From Hyposmocoma kahamanoa (taxonomy: Eukaryota; Arthropoda; Insecta; Lepidoptera; Cosmopterigidae): DNA of 64,000 nucleotides. The stretch spans positions 21,014,995 through 21,078,994 of the forward strand of contig NW_020653851.1 of NCBI RefSeq assembly GCF_003589595.1, given 5' to 3'. This document shows, piece after piece, positions 1-10,264 of the stretch; the stretch's first letter is position 1, and every line of letters starts with the position of its first letter. The notes under the pieces are model-generated. The model saw nothing but the letters and a program-made list of their open reading frames with translations, did no database searches and was not told the DNA's origin. Made by a program: the position numbers and the translations under genes.

Positions 1-5
1 CTAGA

Positions 6-750
6 TTGGTTTACTTCAGCTACTTTCACAGTCTAATGACATACGGCATTTTGCTTTGGGGTAATGTCGCCGATATCAATAGAATCTTTGTCCTTCAGAA
101 ACGTGCAGTTAGGGCAATTTACAATCTGGGCCCCAAAGTATCTTTGAGAGATAAGTTTAAGGAAATTAACATTCTTACACTAGCCTCACAGTACATTTAT
201 GAAAATGTAATTTATGTTAAAATGAATAGTAATTTCTTTATGAAAAATAGTGACAGACATAACATTAATACGAGGAATAAAAATAAACTAGCTTTTCTTG
301 ACAGTCGTCTTCACAAAGTCAAAAAAACATTTAAAGGGCAATGTATACGCTTCTATAACAAGATTCCGGTTGATATACAAAATTTGCCTTTCACGAGGTT
401 TAAAACTATAGTGAAACAAAACTTTTATACTAAAGGTTATTATACAACTTCTGCGTACTTGGATGACAAAAATCCGTGGACCACGGATTTTTGTCATTGA
501 TTGTTTTTAAGTACGCAGAAGCTAAGTACGGTTAGCTCATGGAAGTAGTCTCGATCTCTGATGTTTCAAATAAAAAAAATATATTGTAAATGTTAAATGT
601 GTACAAATGTTATTAACAAAGTGCAACCCCCAGAGTTTCTTGCTCATTCTTCTCAGGGGAATGAGCGGTAGAGTTTAACCATTGTGACGATTTCAAGTGT
701 AATAATGCTTACCTATGAAATAAAGATTATTTTGAATTTGAATTTGAATA
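6..750 (+). mobile_element. 3' end of a jockey/CR1-like non-LTR retrotransposon (LINE-J)
   Basis: The open frame 6-500 (164 residues) is the C-terminal tail of a non-LTR reverse transcriptase: it reads LLWG, then FVLQKRAVRAIY, then IPVDIQNLP, the usual end of jockey-like ORF2 proteins. The catalytic domain lies outside the window. The 3' UTR follows and ends in AATAAA plus a (TTTGAA)n tail near 750. Related pieces lie at 2627, 24613, 36521, 42405, 54532, 60205 and 61041. The last codons are disturbed by an inverted duplication at 463-497. LINE identity is firm; the clade is inferred. Confidence 0.8.
463..497. repeat. Perfect 17-bp inverted repeat with 1-nt centre
   Basis: Arms 463-479 and 481-497 are exact reverse complements around a single A. 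A second pair of arms (about 451-463 and 510-522, CTTCTGCGTACTT type) lies outside. The sister LINE copy at 24613-24705 lacks the second arm, so this is a new inverted duplication at the end of the ORF. Confidence 0.85.
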
Positions 751-1170
751 TGCCTTGCCAGCCTTTGAGAGCCCTGTAAACACGCTTTTTGAAGAACCCC
801 ATGTCATGGCGCAAAGGAAATACTTCAGGAGGAAGATCATTCCACGGGAAAGGACGAACGAAATGCCCGCGTGGTCTTACAATGCCAGGCATCTAAGATG
901 CCTGGGATGGACTCTACTTCTTTGGCGGGAAGTGCGATGGTAGAAACGACATACTACAAACAACAATGACTACAAACGACAATATATTTAGTTAGTAATA
1001 TTATGCTCCCCGAATTTTGTGGAAAAAAAACGAAATTCGAAAAAAAAACAAAAAACGAATTTAATGTTAAAGAGAAGCAAAAACAGAACAGCTCCAAAAA
1101 TAAAGTTGGCGTAATGTTCATAGGAGTTATCGAAAGTATACGATGTCATGAGTGAGATGTTACTAAAGTT
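751..1170. other. No gene recognised
   Basis: AT-rich sequence between the LINE end and the first tRNA-His. Two small open frames (755-943 plus, 988-1179 minus) show no recognisable domain, splice context or codon bias. Confidence 0.5.
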
Positions 1171-1177
1171 ATAAAAC

Positions 1178-1186
1178 AAAAAAAAA
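1178..1186 (-). terminator. Pol III T-run of tRNA-His copy 1
   Basis: Nine T on the minus strand, 24 bases after the tRNA 3' end, at the boundary of the conserved trailer. Confidence 0.7.
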
Positions 1187-1210
1187 TACTCCGCCGTGAC
1201 AGTGAATCAC

Positions 1211-1282
1211 TGCCGTGACCAGGATTCGAACCTGGGTTACTACGGCCACAACGTAGGGTCCTAACCACTAGACGATCACGGC
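1211..1282 (-). tRNA. tRNA-His (GUG), copy 1
   Basis: A 72-base sequence folds as a complete tRNA. The acceptor stem is GCCGTGA/TCACGGC with discriminator A, the anticodon stem CTACG/CGTAG holds loop TTGTGGC (anticodon GTG), and the T arm is CCAGG-TTCGAAT-CCTGG. It is identical over 72 bases to the copies at 5813 and 20465. A conserved trailer of about 25 bases runs to a T9 Pol III terminator at 1178-1186 on the opposite strand. G-1 is not encoded, as usual for eukaryotes. Confidence 0.93.
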
Positions 1283-1289
1283 TATCGGA

Positions 1290-2340
1290 GCTGGTGATTA
1301 AAGCGACGAAATTATCAGCCAATATCTTATTCTGAAATAAGGTTGTTGAATAAAAATTTACCTAATAACACAAAAATTGTATTGGCATTTTATACTTCTT
1401 AATTTGGAAGTGTTATTTGAAATCTAGAGCAATTTTTACGGTCACAGACAATTAATGTAGCGTGTCATGGAATCGGTTTTGGGTGTCGTAAAAAGCCACC
1501 ACGACAGACAGCAGCGTTTCCTTGTTTATTAATCAGACGGCGACTTTACTATGATGGTTAACTTGCTTGGAAATCATAGCGACACATTTTCGTGGTGATC
1601 AGAATACGCATAAATAGGTGAAACCTACATGAAAATTTTAATCTAAAACAGTTATGTACTCATAATTTTAAGGTGCACTTTTGATTGAAACAGAAATTCG
1701 TCGAAAACCAATGTAGGCTAACAGGTCAAAGTGGTGTAACCCACGTTATTTTTTTTTCTACAATGTTACTTACATAATACTAAAGTACATAATTATTTTA
1801 AATGTGGAAACTATTTTCATGTATAAAAATATTTACTAATTGAAAGTAATATTGTAGAAAATTTAATAACAACTTTTGCGCTGATTGCCTTAATTAAAAA
1901 TACACCTTAAATTCATTCCGTAAAGTGCTTTTGTTTCAAATTCTAGAACAGATGAATAAAACGTTTGCCTTACACAAATACATTAATAATGCTATACAAA
2001 CACTTCGTTTGGTAGTACATAAAAGCACATAAATCATTAGTTGGTTCGAATTTATGAATGACGTATTTACACAGTTGAACAAAATGATATATAGATATCG
2101 TTTGCAAACATTTCGTTCTGAAATTGTATAATTGATATTGACCGTTCCAGGGTACAGAGCTGCAAGCAAAAGAGAAATCTAGTGCCGCGACTGTACTTAA
2201 ATTTAAAATGATTAAAATTGAAGTTAACGTTATTTTTCTATTTATTTATTATAATAATAAAGAGCTTTATTTATCTACATTGAAATAACAACAATCTAGC
2301 CTTACATCATGTAATCTATAGTTACACAAGTAGATAGAAA
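1290..2340. other. No gene recognised
   Basis: AT-rich, no coding frame with recognisable features. The minus frame 1936-2169 (77 codons) has no known domain. Confidence 0.5.
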
Positions 2341-2347
2341 GGTAAGC

Positions 2348-2405
2348 TGCCGTCTACTAACTAAAATGTGGCTAGGTGACGAGTGGTCAAATATCTGCTT
2401 TAAAA
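2348..2405. mobile_element. MITE family E, single terminus
   Basis: Matches one end of family E (CTGCCGTCTACTAACT, then GGCTAGGTGAC), the same terminus seen at 27938, 55509 and 59151. The opposite end is missing; a family A copy abuts. Confidence 0.55.
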
Positions 2406-2418
2406 ACCATAAAATAGA

Positions 2419-2622
2419 GCTCGTCGTACGCCTGATGGTAAGCTACACGCCTGTCTATAACACTTGCAGTGCCACTCAGAGCTTTAAATCGCAAAGGTCT
2501 GAGGAGCACTGCCACTGCGCCCGTCACCCTGAGATGTAAGTTGACAAGTCTCGCGGGCCTGTAATTTCTCCAGCACCCTTACCCTTCAAGACCGGAACAT
2601 AGTAATACTGACATTAAGGTAA
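2419..2622 (-). mobile_element. Retroposon family A copy
   Basis: Diverged copy lacking its 5' part. It carries the family blocks CACTCAGAGCTTTAAATCGC, AGTTGACAAGTC and CCAGCACCCTTACCCTTC, and breaks off where a LINE-J tail begins. Confidence 0.75.
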
Positions 2623-2626
2623 GGTT

Positions 2627-2870
2627 CAAATAAACTTAAATGCTATGGAATACACTGTGCAAATTTGTGTGGAATATGAAGCCACGTCTTTCTATACATC
2701 TTTATCTAACACGTAGTCTTCAATTTTGTAATATTAAAATATTTTTAATGTAGTTTTTAAACTTAGGAAATGATAATCTTAATATATGCTCCGGAATCTT
2801 ACTGTAAAAACATATACAGTTCCCCATAAAAGAGTTGCTAATTTTACTCTTAATTTTATGAACATCGTGA
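2627..2870 (-). mobile_element. LINE-J 3' fragment
   Basis: Reverse-complement match to the ORF2 end and 3' UTR also present at 36521-37050 and 61041-61360 (shared blocks TCTAACACGTAGTCTTCAAT and ATGCTCCGGAATCTTA). Confidence 0.7.
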
Positions 2871-2919
2871 TAAAACCTGAACGTCAAAGGGGGTAGAACC
2901 TTTGAACCCGCATTGAGCC

Positions 2920-2985
2920 TACGTGGCGGACTATGGCCTAAACTCTCGCCAGTGAGGAGACATATACGTGATGATCATAATGATA
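2920..2985 (+). mobile_element. RTE-like LINE 3' end fragment
   Basis: GTGGCGGACTATGGCCTAAA, then GAGGAGAC, then GTGATGATCATAATGAT: the short tail with a TGATGATG-type terminus common to lepidopteran RTE elements. Similar tails lie at 21700, 37940 and 47325. Confidence 0.5.
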
Positions 2986-3103
2986 TCAAGTAACGAGACG
3001 AATAAGTAGTGGGCTGGTGTTAAGTGACACGCCTATCCATAACAGATGTAGTGCCACGCAAGGCCTTAAATCGCAAAGATCCGAGGGGCACTAGCAGAAG
3101 ACG
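2986..3103 (-). mobile_element. Retroposon family A fragment
   Basis: Short 3' part of family A (GACACGCCTATCCATAACAG, then GATCCGAGGGGCACT), diverged. Confidence 0.65.
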
Positions 3104-3320
3104 AGTCGAAATGATTAAGGAGATAGAAAGAAAGAAAGAAATTTAATCCGAAAAGAAACTACACCTCAGTACATTCACGTTTTATGATTTAACATATAAT
3201 AAGACGCTACTTATTAATAAATAATTCGATTAATTAATTAAAATAATTGGTTGTAAATTAGTAGGAATGCTACAAAGATTGTCGTCGGAAACAACAATGA
3301 TACCTCCATTATTAGTTTAA

Positions 3321-3493
3321 CTGCCTCCGTGGCCGAACGGTTACCTGCCACGCGGGAGATACGTTTGTATGGCCTACATTTATTATCTCGTAAGTTTGGG
3401 TGTAATTTGTGGTTGTCTACCTATGCGTGTGTCCATGGCACCTGCGATACAGTGTGTCCCAAGCGCAGGGCTATGTATGTGTGTTAAAAAAAA
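3321..3493 (+). mobile_element. SINE S1 copy, B box deleted
   Basis: Begins CTGCCTCCGTGGCCGAACGG (tRNA-like A box) and continues into the S1 body GTTTGGGTGTAATTTGTGGT and CCATGGCACCTGCGA. The segment with the B box GGTTCGATTCC is missing. Confidence 0.75.
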
Positions 3494-3639
3494 CATTGTC
3501 ATGCGATAAACCGAATACCGAGGATTGCTGGTGGCTTTATAAAGGTGCTTACAGGTTTGTTCGTTAATGTCGCCTGTTAGCGATAGACGTATATCGTGGT
3601 TAAAATCGAACAAATTTGGAGACACCTACGACATACTAA

Positions 3640-3890
3640 ATTCCACAGTGTCGATTAACACAAAATACGTTGTCGATCGTATTTTGCGTACACATTTACT
3701 CGACTTTGTCTGATCACAAATGTCGATCGACTATTATACTATAGATATTGTATTTTATGGTATTGAATGTTTATTCAATACCAAAAAATACAATATCTAT
3801 CGTCTGTTGCTTACACATTTAATCGACTTTGTCTGATCGACTGACACATGTCGATAGTAAAATCAAGCAAATGTGTTGGCACCTTTAGTT
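3640..3890. repeat. Local repeat around a 27-bp hairpin
   Basis: Two direct copies of a TACACATTTA-TCGACTTTGTCTGATC block flank a hairpin at 3741-3800 (arms 3741-3767 and 3774-3800, one mismatch, 6-nt loop). A further pair, GGAGACACCTA and TGGCACCTTTA, sits outside. It may be a foldback MITE. Confidence 0.6.
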
Positions 3891-4007
3891 ATGTGTGCTA
3901 GATCACACCATATTTGTGATAATACTGTCATGAATATTCAAAACAACATGTATTATACGAACTTGTACTTTTTTCATAATACCAAGTGACAGGACGAACA
4001 AATACTA

Positions 4008-4080
4008 CTAACACGTAACTGCAGTGCTTTAGCAGCGTGGGTGACCCGTAGGTTATTAACCCGGACCGGACGTAACCCGT
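4008..4080 (+). repeat. Dispersed repeat, two copies in window
   Basis: GTAACTGCAGTGCT, then GTGACCCGTA, then TATTAACCCGG. A matching copy is at 49450-49515. Identity unknown. Confidence 0.5.
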
Positions 4081-4185
4081 GGTGGTTAACTAAATCCTTT
4101 AGCTAATGTCTTTTACAGCAACACTAACTATAATGTTAATAATCGTTTCGTAAAACACAAAGTTTTGTAGCTCTTTTATGCTGTA

Positions 4186-4362
4186 GTGACTGGACGAACA
4201 AGTTAGACACTGCCACTGTGACATGAGTTGACAAGTCCCATGTTTCTAATTCTGATTCAATCGGAACGCAGTAATGGTGACATTACTGCTTAGCTGCAGA
4301 AATAGGTAAGGTCGCAGTACTTTTCTAGACTAACTCTTTCACAATGAGTTCTAATGCTATTG
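4186..4362 (-). mobile_element. Retroposon family A copy, internally deleted
   Basis: Has the family A 3' end (GACGAACAAG) and full 5' end (ACTCTTTCACAATGAGTTCTA); about 100 bases of the middle are missing. Confidence 0.75.
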
Positions 4363-4369
4363 ATAATAC

Positions 4370-5079
4370 AATACATATGTACCGAATACATTTCGGAGAA
4401 TGTCTTCAGTCGACAAGTCCGGAAAACTCCAACCTTATGACAATGATATACCACCCATTCGCACGAAGCCCTTTGCTTCCTCCGTCCTAATGCGTATGGT
4501 AAAGGAGAGGATTTATTACGGCATCTGTGTTTCCTGAAAAGAATAAATTAGGGCTATTTAAGGCTACAGTGAATATGCATGTTTAAACAAGCGTACAGTA
4601 GTAGCACAAAGATACCGGACCCACCCTAACCCACTATACTCTAGCCAAATTCGATGTAGAATAAATGTCAACAAACAAAAACATGTGATTTTTAGGGTTT
4701 TCATCTCAGACTCTTTCACAGTTACAATAATTTCAATATTGTCCTAAGAAATTCAACTAGATTATGGATAATACTAAAATCTTGAAGCCATGTTTATAAT
4801 GAATATTATTGAAGTTTCAAATCACCCAAAAATGACATTAAATGATCAGTAATTTATTATTTGTAAAACTGTGTCATCCCTAGCGACTTTTTGGTTTGAA
4901 GGGAGAGATTGCAAACATTCGAGTTCTGGTGGTATTCAAGTTCAGAATCAGAAATAGCTGCTGGATGATATCATGTATAGGAAATTAAATAAAATCTTAC
5001 AATTTTGTATCTTTTCATCTACTATTACCTACCATCTAGCAGTAAATATTAATAGGATGCAAAAACTTATATTTATTCC
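4370..5079. other. No gene recognised
   Basis: AT-rich sequence up to the assembly gap. No supported coding frame, tRNA or repeat family. Confidence 0.5.
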
Positions 5080-5479
5080 NNNNNNNNNNNNNNNNNNNNN
5101 NNNNNNNNNNNNNNNNNNNNNNNNNNNNNNNNNNNNNNNNNNNNNNNNNNNNNNNNNNNNNNNNNNNNNNNNNNNNNNNNNNNNNNNNNNNNNNNNNNNN
5201 NNNNNNNNNNNNNNNNNNNNNNNNNNNNNNNNNNNNNNNNNNNNNNNNNNNNNNNNNNNNNNNNNNNNNNNNNNNNNNNNNNNNNNNNNNNNNNNNNNNN
5301 NNNNNNNNNNNNNNNNNNNNNNNNNNNNNNNNNNNNNNNNNNNNNNNNNNNNNNNNNNNNNNNNNNNNNNNNNNNNNNNNNNNNNNNNNNNNNNNNNNNN
5401 NNNNNNNNNNNNNNNNNNNNNNNNNNNNNNNNNNNNNNNNNNNNNNNNNNNNNNNNNNNNNNNNNNNNNNNNNNNNNNN
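5080..5479. other. Assembly gap (400 N)
   Basis: Exactly 400 unknown bases, probably a scaffold gap of nominal size. Frames reading across it are meaningless. Confidence 0.99.
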
Positions 5480-5812
5480 CTTCGATTAAGGCACAATAGC
5501 ACTATCCTATTCCACTTTAAACTAGATTTCACAAAATAATTGAAAGTCGAAATAAAAACGACACTTTTCCTCCAAAAGGTCCAGAGCGAATCCTTTAATA
5601 AATAAAAAAAAAATTGACAAATTAGAAAAAAAAATACGCGAGTGCGTTTATTTTTTTCCATCCTCTAAGTTGCCGACCGACAACTGTAAAATACTTTATG
5701 TTTTGGAAAAAACCTAAATCCACAACTTTTTAATGTAATCTACAAAGTCTACGATGTCACTAGTGTCAGAAAATAAAGAAAAAAAAGTAACTCCGCCTTG
5801 ACAGTGAATCAC

Positions 5813-5884
5813 TGCCGTGACCAGGATTCGAACCTGGGTTACTACGGCCACAACGTAGGGTCCTAACCACTAGACGATCACGGC
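5813..5884 (-). tRNA. tRNA-His (GUG), copy 2
   Basis: Identical over 72 bases to copy 1, with intact cloverleaf and anticodon GTG. The 5' flank CACCAGCTCCG and the 3' trailer (TCACTGTCAAGGCGGAG) match copy 1 and end in a T8 run (5779-5786, minus strand). Confidence 0.93.
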
Positions 5885-6130
5885 TGTCGGAGCTGGTGAC
5901 AATGTCGGCGAATTTTCGAGTTTATTTAGTAAAGTTACCGAATTAAGATCACTTTCACAACTGAATTGCAACACTTGAATGCCTATTGTCGTAACAAACG
6001 ACGACGTCGCAAAAAAAACATTACTTGGTATTTATTTTTTACGTAATGCTTAATAAGTTTGTTTTTGGAAAGTAACATTGCACATCAATGCTGTTTTGGA
6101 TTGAACGGTAATTAGAATTACAAATTAATT

Positions 6131-6340
6131 AGTTCTTAAGTTTTCGCGATTGTAACACATAGAAAATGAAACCATTTTTCCGGATTTGAAACGCGTATAT
6201 TTGTTTTTCAAACAAATCAACGTTTCTGGCCCTTTACAGGTCCCATGGTCACGTAACGTAAAGAGCCGGAAATGTTGGTTTGTTTGAAAAAATAAATATA
6301 CGCGATTTAAATCTGGAAAAATAGTTTCATTTCCTACATA
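6131..6340. mobile_element. Foldback MITE family D
   Basis: Long inverted arms read TTTTCCGGATTTGAAACGCG on the left and CGCGATTTAAATCTGGAAAA on the right, with a GGCCCTTTAC-type centre. Related arms lie at 19185, 21112 and 57893. Confidence 0.7.
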
Positions 6341-6511
6341 ATTACTTCATTAGATATAATACAATACAATAAAATAGAAATTGTACATGTCAAACTTATG
6401 AAATGGCTCCGTCATTAAAAAAAAAGGAAAATCGTCATATCCTGTTAAAAAATTTGTAATTAGTGATAATCATAATAATAAATAACTACAAGCCTTAAAA
6501 TCTAGGAATCT

Positions 6512-6745
6512 ATTTAAACAAATAATATTAGACAACATCATACACGTTGTTCTGACTCCAAAGTAAGTAAGTAAAGCACTTGTGTTATGGAAATTGGAAA
6601 CAACAACAGTATCATAAACACCCAGACTCGAGCCAATATAGAAAAGTTAGTATTCTACATTGAGCCGGCCGGGGATCGAACCCGGGACCTCAGAGATGGC
6701 GACATTATGACAACCGGTGTCCAAGCCACTCGACCACGGAGGTCG
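6512..6745 (-). mobile_element. SINE S3, near full length
   Basis: Read on the minus strand: a tRNA-like head with A box (GTGGTCGAGTGGCTTGG) and B box (GGGTTCGATCCCC), then a body with AACTTTTCTATATTGGCTCG. The related copy at 40498 has lost its A box. Confidence 0.75.
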
Positions 6746-6825
6746 TAAAATGTTTAATGTTTCGAACAACAAACTCGATATATGTATCAGGAACGTTTTT
6801 CGTATTTAAATACTTTCTTTATAAT

Positions 6826-7342
6826 ATCAATTGATGGGACGAACAAGGGTTGCGCCTGATGGGAAGCTACACGCCTGTCCATAACAGTTGCAGTGCCACT
6901 CAGAACTTTAAATCGCAAAAATCTGAGGGGCACTGCAACTGTCAGTTACCTTGAGACATAAGTTGATAAGTCCTATGTGCCTGTAATTTCACCAGCACCC
7001 TTACACTTCAATACCGGACCACAGCCCTAAATCTTTCTACATTAGTTTTGATTGTAAGGACCCTCCCTGCCGACCCTTAGGATATTGACTTCATCCGGTT
7101 GTCGATAGGCTAGTGCCTCGGATGAGCCGTTCCACGTGCACATACAGTATTCCCCCTGTTTTCCAGATAGGCACCGGAGCTGTAGGCACGCTCAGTTCTC
7201 GTTGCGCATTGCACAACTAGCGGTTGCCACCGCAAAGCCGTCGACCGGAACAGAGTAATAATGATATTATTACAGCTTGGCGGCCGAAATAGGTAAGGTA
7301 GTACCCTGGACGAACTCTTTCACAAGAAGCTCTACTGCTACT
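6826..7342 (-). mobile_element. Retroposon family A copy interrupted by family B
   Basis: Both ends of family A are present (GGGACGAACAAG at the left, CTCTTTCACAAGAAGCTCTA at the right). A 226-bp segment at 7019-7244 interrupts it, flanked by CCGGA at 7014-7018 and 7245-7249. Confidence 0.8.
7019..7244 (+). mobile_element. Repeat family B inserted in family A
   Basis: Flanked by a 5-bp duplication (CCGGA). The body shares GGCTAGTGCC, CACGCTCAGTTCTCGTTGCG and AGCCGTCGAC-type blocks with 31725-32060 and weakly with 27052-27160. Class unknown. Confidence 0.6.
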
Positions 7343-7349
7343 ATAGGTA

Positions 7350-7910
7350 CTACAAAATATCTTTCTGCGATTTGACGGTGATTACATTATTTTTGAGATA
7401 ATTATATTATTGTTTCTTTTCGTCATGACTTTCTATATACATTCAATTAACTACAAAGCATTATCTTAACAAGTAAATTCTTAATTTCATTACTTACGGC
7501 GCTGAGGATCCGTTCAGTCCAAACTGTATTACCTGCAAATGACGCGCGCTGCAGAACTGTATGAGAATTTCTGCGTAGGCACTTGAAGTTGCCTCTAGAA
7601 ACTCATGTGGCTTGGCTTCTACGAAATACTTTTGCACCAAGAATATTAAACTCAATCGTAGTATTATGTAAAGTATAAATAACTATTCCAAATGGAACAT
7701 TTTCACAGTGGTAGTATTTTAATCTACAGAGCAACGTGGATCATAATGTTTTTGTTGGTATTTTGTATATGTATATAATACTGCGCCTTGAGAGATGCTT
7801 GACATATGTACATATAATATGTGATTTCGTTAAAACCTACCTGTATGCTTTTAGTAATAATAATTTACTAAGGATTTTTTTGTGAAACCAAATATTTGAT
7901 CATTATCATC
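7350..7910. other. No gene recognised
   Basis: AT-rich; no supported feature. Confidence 0.45.
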
Positions 7911-7914
7911 AGCT

Positions 7915-8335
7915 CTTGCCAACGATGACCTACGGTTCTAAGACGTGGTCACTTACTATGTACCTCATAAAAAAGCTCTAAGTCACTCAACGAGCTATGG
8001 AGCCAGCAAAGCTCGGCATTTCTCTACGTGATCGAATCAGAAATGAGGAGATCCGTAGAAGAACGAAAGTCACCGACATAGCTCGAAGGATTAGCAAGGT
8101 GAAGTGGCAGTTTGCAGGGTACATAGCTCGCAGAACTGATGGCCGTTGGGGTAGAAAGGTTCTCGAAAGCGTTCAGTGGGACGGCCCCCTACAAGATGGA
8201 CGGATGACCTGGTAAAGGCGGCGGGTAACCGATGGTTGCACGTCGCGTCCGATCGGCTAGTGTGGAAATCTTTGGGGGAGGCCTTTGTTGAGTAGTCGAC
8301 GTCTTCCGGCTGATATGACGATGACGATGATCAGC
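7915..8335 (+). mobile_element. RTE-type LINE, reverse transcriptase C-terminus and 3' end
   Basis: The frame includes LGISLRDRIRNEEIRRRTKV, then WQFAGYIARRTDGRWGRKVL, the signature C-terminal block of lepidopteran RTE-like ORFs. Stops and small shifts (a stop at 7981, loss of frame after 8215) mark it as dead. It ends with a GACGATGACGATGA tail typical of RTE. Confidence 0.85.
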
Positions 8336-8721
8336 TCTTGTCGGTTTAGCCTCCTCCACTCCTCACGGTTCATATACTGTATAGCTGCTCACTTTGATCT
8401 TTTTCTGATCTTTGATTTTAAATTACTAGTAAAATTTTATTGTGTTGTTATTTTTACTAACTCTTAACTTTCAAAAATCGCTTACTACGCTGAAATTTGA
8501 TACCAACACTTTGAAACAAACCGTTTTGAAGTAGATACGGATAATGTTCCTAAGCCTTCCGTAAGCTGAGAACGAAAAATCATTTCCGCGAAGACGATTC
8601 TTATGATTTTGACACAAAATAATTATTTCTAAACCTAAATTATTCTTCGTGTTGTTCCGTGTCCTATCGGAGGTTGGACATCATTTTACCCACTTGGGCC
8701 CGTAAAGTTGCAGCTCGGAAA

Positions 8722-8778
8722 AGTTCTGTAGTACTTCTTATTTAACAATAACTACAGAACAAGAAGTACTACAGAACT
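8722..8778. repeat. Perfect 18-bp hairpin, 21-nt loop
   Basis: Arms 8722-8739 and 8761-8778 (AGTTCTGTAGTACTTCTT and its complement) are exact; flanking GGAAA/TTCC extends the pairing imperfectly. Confidence 0.8.
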
Positions 8779-9049
8779 CTTCCAAGCAATATATAATAAA
8801 TATAATGCTATTTGGACCCACAATTCAGCCACGCCGAACGCGTCATTAGTATAGGGTTTTTCTAGAAGAACTTTGTTTTGTAAATCAAAATAAAACAAAA
8901 AAATTATATGATAATTATTCAAATTTATATTGTATTAAAAAAGTAAGATTTGGCAATTATGAATGAATAACGACATCTGATAAATGTCCACCACTACTAC
9001 CGTTATAGATGCCTACAAATAAAAAATACATCAAAGTGTTTAATCACTT

Positions 9050-9300
9050 TTTAACAAAATGGTGGCTCTATTTTGTTAATCACTTCACGAATTTCGAGTT
9101 TTAAGGCTGCAATATATTCGATTGGCTCGGTATAGACTCTGTCTTTAACATAAACCCATAAGAAATATCCAGCGGTGTTAAGTCACATGACCGAGCTGGC
9201 CACTTAACGGCTGAATTTCGAGAAATTATGCGATCGGGAAATTTGGTTTGCAATAAATTCATTGTTTCTGTCGCTGTGTGACTTACCACGTATACAACTT
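9050..9300 (-). pseudogene. DDE transposase fragment (Tc/mariner-like superfamily)
   Basis: The minus frame 9289-9101 reads HTATETMNLLQ, then ISRNSAVKWPARSCDLTPLD, the region around the last catalytic acidic residue in transposases containing a CDLTPLDFFLWG block. The motif decays after it (SYGFM). No start, no upstream catalytic domain, no terminal repeats seen. Confidence 0.65.
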
Positions 9301-9377
9301 TGCGTGCAGGATATACATGGTCACAATGTGAGGTGGGTCATTGTTTGAACCGCACCGCACTAACAATTCTATTTTAT

Positions 9378-9713
9378 TGAATTGATATTCAATTATCTTT
9401 GTGAAATTACTCCACTAGTTTGTTATAATTATTAATACAAAGATCGAATATTTAGAAAAAATTCCTTCGATCCGGCCGGATTCGAACCGACATCTTCTAG
9501 CAAACCGTGCCAGACCCTGTGCCAACTAAGCCACGGAACGAATCAGCGGACCTCATGAATTTCTCTAAGTGTTTGTTTGTCGGATCTTTGTATTTGGTTT
9601 TTCAACGACTTTTTAGCCGTAGCGCCATCTATGAGAAATCTATGAAAGTGGTTCGTCACCCAGTTAGCTACCTTTACAGCTACCAGCCCCGGATAGAGAT
9701 GTCGCCTTTCATT
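9378..9713 (-). mobile_element. SINE S2, near full length
   Basis: On the minus strand, a 5' segment (GACATCTCTATCC) leads to a tRNA-like region with A box (TGGCTTAGTTGG) and B box (GGTTCGAATCC), then a tail with TGTTCGATCTTTG-type sequence and GTAATTTCACAA. The open frame 9507-9737 is a by-product of the SINE. Confidence 0.8.
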
Positions 9714-9730
9714 GTATTTAAATTTTTGTT

Positions 9731-9855
9731 AAATTGATATTCAATTAATTTTGTAAAAAGATCGAACACTTAGAAAAAAATTCCTTCGATCCGGTTGGAT
9801 TTGAACCGATGTCTTCTAGCAAACAGTGCCAGACGCTATACCAATTAAGCTAATT
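9731..9855 (-). mobile_element. SINE S2, truncated tandem neighbour
   Basis: Same orientation and immediately next to the previous S2: tail, B box and part of the A box, ending at 9855. Confidence 0.75.
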
Positions 9856-9944
9856 CTATAGTACTTGTACGAACGACTTGGTAAGATTTTAAACCCATGT
9901 GATTTATTTAAGGACACGTCCGTTGTATCTTTTCAACTTGGTTT

Positions 9945-10260
9945 AAGTAGGTTGGTGGGCTCTTTGGTGTTTTCTATTTTTAATTATGGAGCGGAAACAT
10001 AGACACTAAAAAAGGCGGAACGTGACCGCATCGACGTCTTCGAGATGTGGTGCTGAAGGAAAATGTTGGAAGTCCGTTGGACTGATTTTTGCAGAAGCGA
10101 CTCAATTCTGCGGGAGCTTAACATCCAGACCAGATTATCCACCTCATATCTCCGTATCAGATTTGATTTCCCTGGTCATATTGCCAGGAAAGAAAAGAGT
10201 TGAGAGAGATGGTTACCGGATGGACCGACGGTAAACGTCTGAGGGGTCGCTATGTCACAA
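9945..10260 (+). mobile_element. LINE reverse transcriptase C-terminal fragment
   Basis: Frame-corrected reading gives TLKKAERDRIDVFEMWCWRK, then ILRELNIQTRLST, then GHIARKEKE, the usual C-terminal block of lepidopteran endonuclease/reverse-transcriptase LINEs. Not in one open frame, so a pseudogene. Confidence 0.8.
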
Positions 10261-10264
10261 GATG

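Noticed and set aside
4973..5661. Long open frames of 188 and 210 codons
   Set aside because: They consist mostly of the 400-N assembly gap.
6660..6745. Possible tRNA gene
   Set aside because: A and B boxes are present but no cloverleaf closes and a SINE body follows; called SINE S3 instead. The same holds for the S1, S2 and S4 heads.
9507..9737. 76-codon plus frame
   Set aside because: Covers SINE S2; the same residues recur at 19772-20034.
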